Source of the DNA: Acinetobacter sp.
GTDB lineage: Bacteria > Pseudomonadota > Gammaproteobacteria > Pseudomonadales > Moraxellaceae
DNA: 15,751 bases
Direction: 5' to 3'
Assembly (NCBI GenBank): GCA_030523805.1
Contig: JAUNHS010000034.1
Coordinates: forward strand, 1 to 15,751
Below, piece after piece: positions 15,258 through 15,751 of the stretch. How positions within the stretch are numbered: the first letter of the stretch is position 1; each line of letters begins with the position of its first letter. Both the position numbers and the translations under genes were made by a program. Below the pieces are notes generated by a model. The model saw only the letters and a program-made list of their open reading frames with translations. It searched no databases and had not been told where the DNA came from.

Positions 15258-15623
15258 ATGGCAGGCTTCATTTTGTTTTTTATTTTATATTATCTTTTGA
15301 TTGTTATACTGTGGTCGGTTGGGTTCATTATCCTGCTGATGTATCATTCTATTGTTCCTGAGAATGTAAGAGAATTAGTGGCTTTTTGGGGGACAGGTTG
15401 TGTAATTATAGGATTTATAATTTTTGCTATTTATTTAGAAATAAGTTTTGGCACGGTGGTATCTAGGGTAATCTCATTCTTATGCTTGTTTATTGCATGG
15501 CTTATTACGCCAGTGTTAGAAGATAAGTATGATTCTATTCAGCAGAAAAAGTTTGAAAAGCAAAAAAGACAGCAATTTTTAGATAAACAGAGAGAATATT
15601 ATCGTAATCGCAATCGGTCTTGA
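15258..15623 (+). CDS. Small inner-membrane protein of unknown function
   Basis: I do not recognise the family. The 121 residues hold about three hydrophobic segments: roughly 4-30, 44-63 and 67-86. The last (VVSRVISFLCLFIAWLITPV) is followed by a strongly basic, glutamine-rich cytoplasmic-looking tail (about 88-121) that is predicted helical or coiled coil (QQKKFEKQKRQQFLDKQREY). GGGGA at 15247-15251 lies 6 bases before ATG 15258. It begins 25 bases after rlmD on the same strand, so the two are probably cotranscribed. There is no signal peptidase site or catalytic motif. The start and membrane topology are clear; the function is open. Confidence 0.75.
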   Translation: MAGFILFFILYYLLIVILWSVGFIILLMYHSIVPENVRELVAFWGTGCVIIGFIIFAIYLEISFGTVVSRVISFLCLFIAWLITPVLEDKYDSIQQKKFEKQKRQQFLDKQREYYRNRNRS

Positions 15624-15678
15624 ATGATGCACATTTACTTTAGAAAATAGAGCAACAAATCGTCTAATTTTGACCAAA

Positions 15679-15704
15679 AAACAAGGGGCTAAAGCCCCTT
15701 GTTT
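15679..15704. terminator. Bidirectional terminator between the membrane-protein gene and a minus-strand gene
   Basis: AAACAAGGGGCT (15679-15690) pairs with AGCCCCTTGTTT (15693-15704) around a very small loop (TAAA once the closing pair opens). On the minus strand the hairpin is followed by a six-T run (complement of 15676-15681), so it is strongest for the gene entering from the right. On the plus strand the tail is GTTTATTTAT. Confidence 0.85.
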
Positions 15705-15722
15705 ATTTATACACGATTGATA

Positions 15723-15751
15723 TTAGAATTTAAGCGTTGTTCTCAACACAA
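15723..15751 (-). CDS. C-terminal end of a minus-strand gene, possibly an outer-membrane beta-barrel protein
   Basis: Read on the minus strand, the last bases give the codons for VLRTTLKF followed by TAA (plus-strand 15723-15725). A C-terminal phenylalanine after alternating hydrophobic residues is the usual end of outer-membrane beta-barrel proteins recognised by BamA. The terminator 19 bases beyond the stop has its T-run in the matching orientation, which supports a real gene end. Only eight codons are visible, so this is tentative and the identity is unknown. Confidence 0.4.

Noticed and set aside
1..15751. CRISPR arrays, tRNA or rRNA genes, insertion sequences, integrase or attachment sites
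   Set aside because: I saw no regularly spaced repeats, tRNA-like cloverleaf, transposase or integrase motifs, or matching direct repeats flanking the defence locus; its left end is outside the window.

Overview
The window looks like a chromosomal segment of a moderately AT-rich gammaproteobacterium, most likely of the Moraxellaceae (Acinetobacter or a close relative). This rests on the grouping of cysM, a PolB-like 3'-5' exonuclease and rlmD, on the style of their proteins and on the base composition. It is recalled family knowledge, not a database match.

Region 1 (about 1-10260) is an anti-phage defence locus that I read as Druantia type III. It has a DruH/YjiT-like protein followed, after 39 bases, by a 2206-residue superfamily 2 helicase of the DruE type. 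That helicase carries a DEAH box, a QRAGRAGRRG motif VI, several cysteine clusters and a C-terminal DUF1998 Zn-binding module. A perfect 17-bp-stem hairpin closes the operon. The main oddity is in druH. Its reading frame is cut by an in-frame TAG at 2874-2876, and the same frame then stays open for 222 more codons. There is no usable start codon or Shine-Dalgarno site just after the stop. The gene is therefore a full-length druH of about 1169 codons split by one amber codon, not two genes. The system may be inactive, kept alive by suppression or readthrough, working as two fragments, or affected by a sequencing error.

Region 2 (about 10289-12140, minus strand) is housekeeping: a DEDDy 3'-5' exonuclease and, upstream of it, cysteine synthase B (cysM), both read towards the druE terminator. 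Both are visibly less AT-rich than the defence genes, which fits druHE having been acquired next to core genes.

Region 3 (about 12140-13040) is a very AT-rich intergenic stretch, a leader with repeats, and a 150-residue protein I do not recognise, ending at a good terminator.

Region 4 (about 13150-15625, plus strand) is a type II toxin-antitoxin pair (ribbon-helix-helix antitoxin overlapping a RelE/ParE-like toxin) with a tandem operator-like repeat in its promoter. It is followed closely by rlmD, the 23S rRNA m5U methyltransferase, and a small membrane protein. At the right edge a terminator and the last codons of a minus-strand gene, possibly an outer-membrane beta-barrel protein, are visible.
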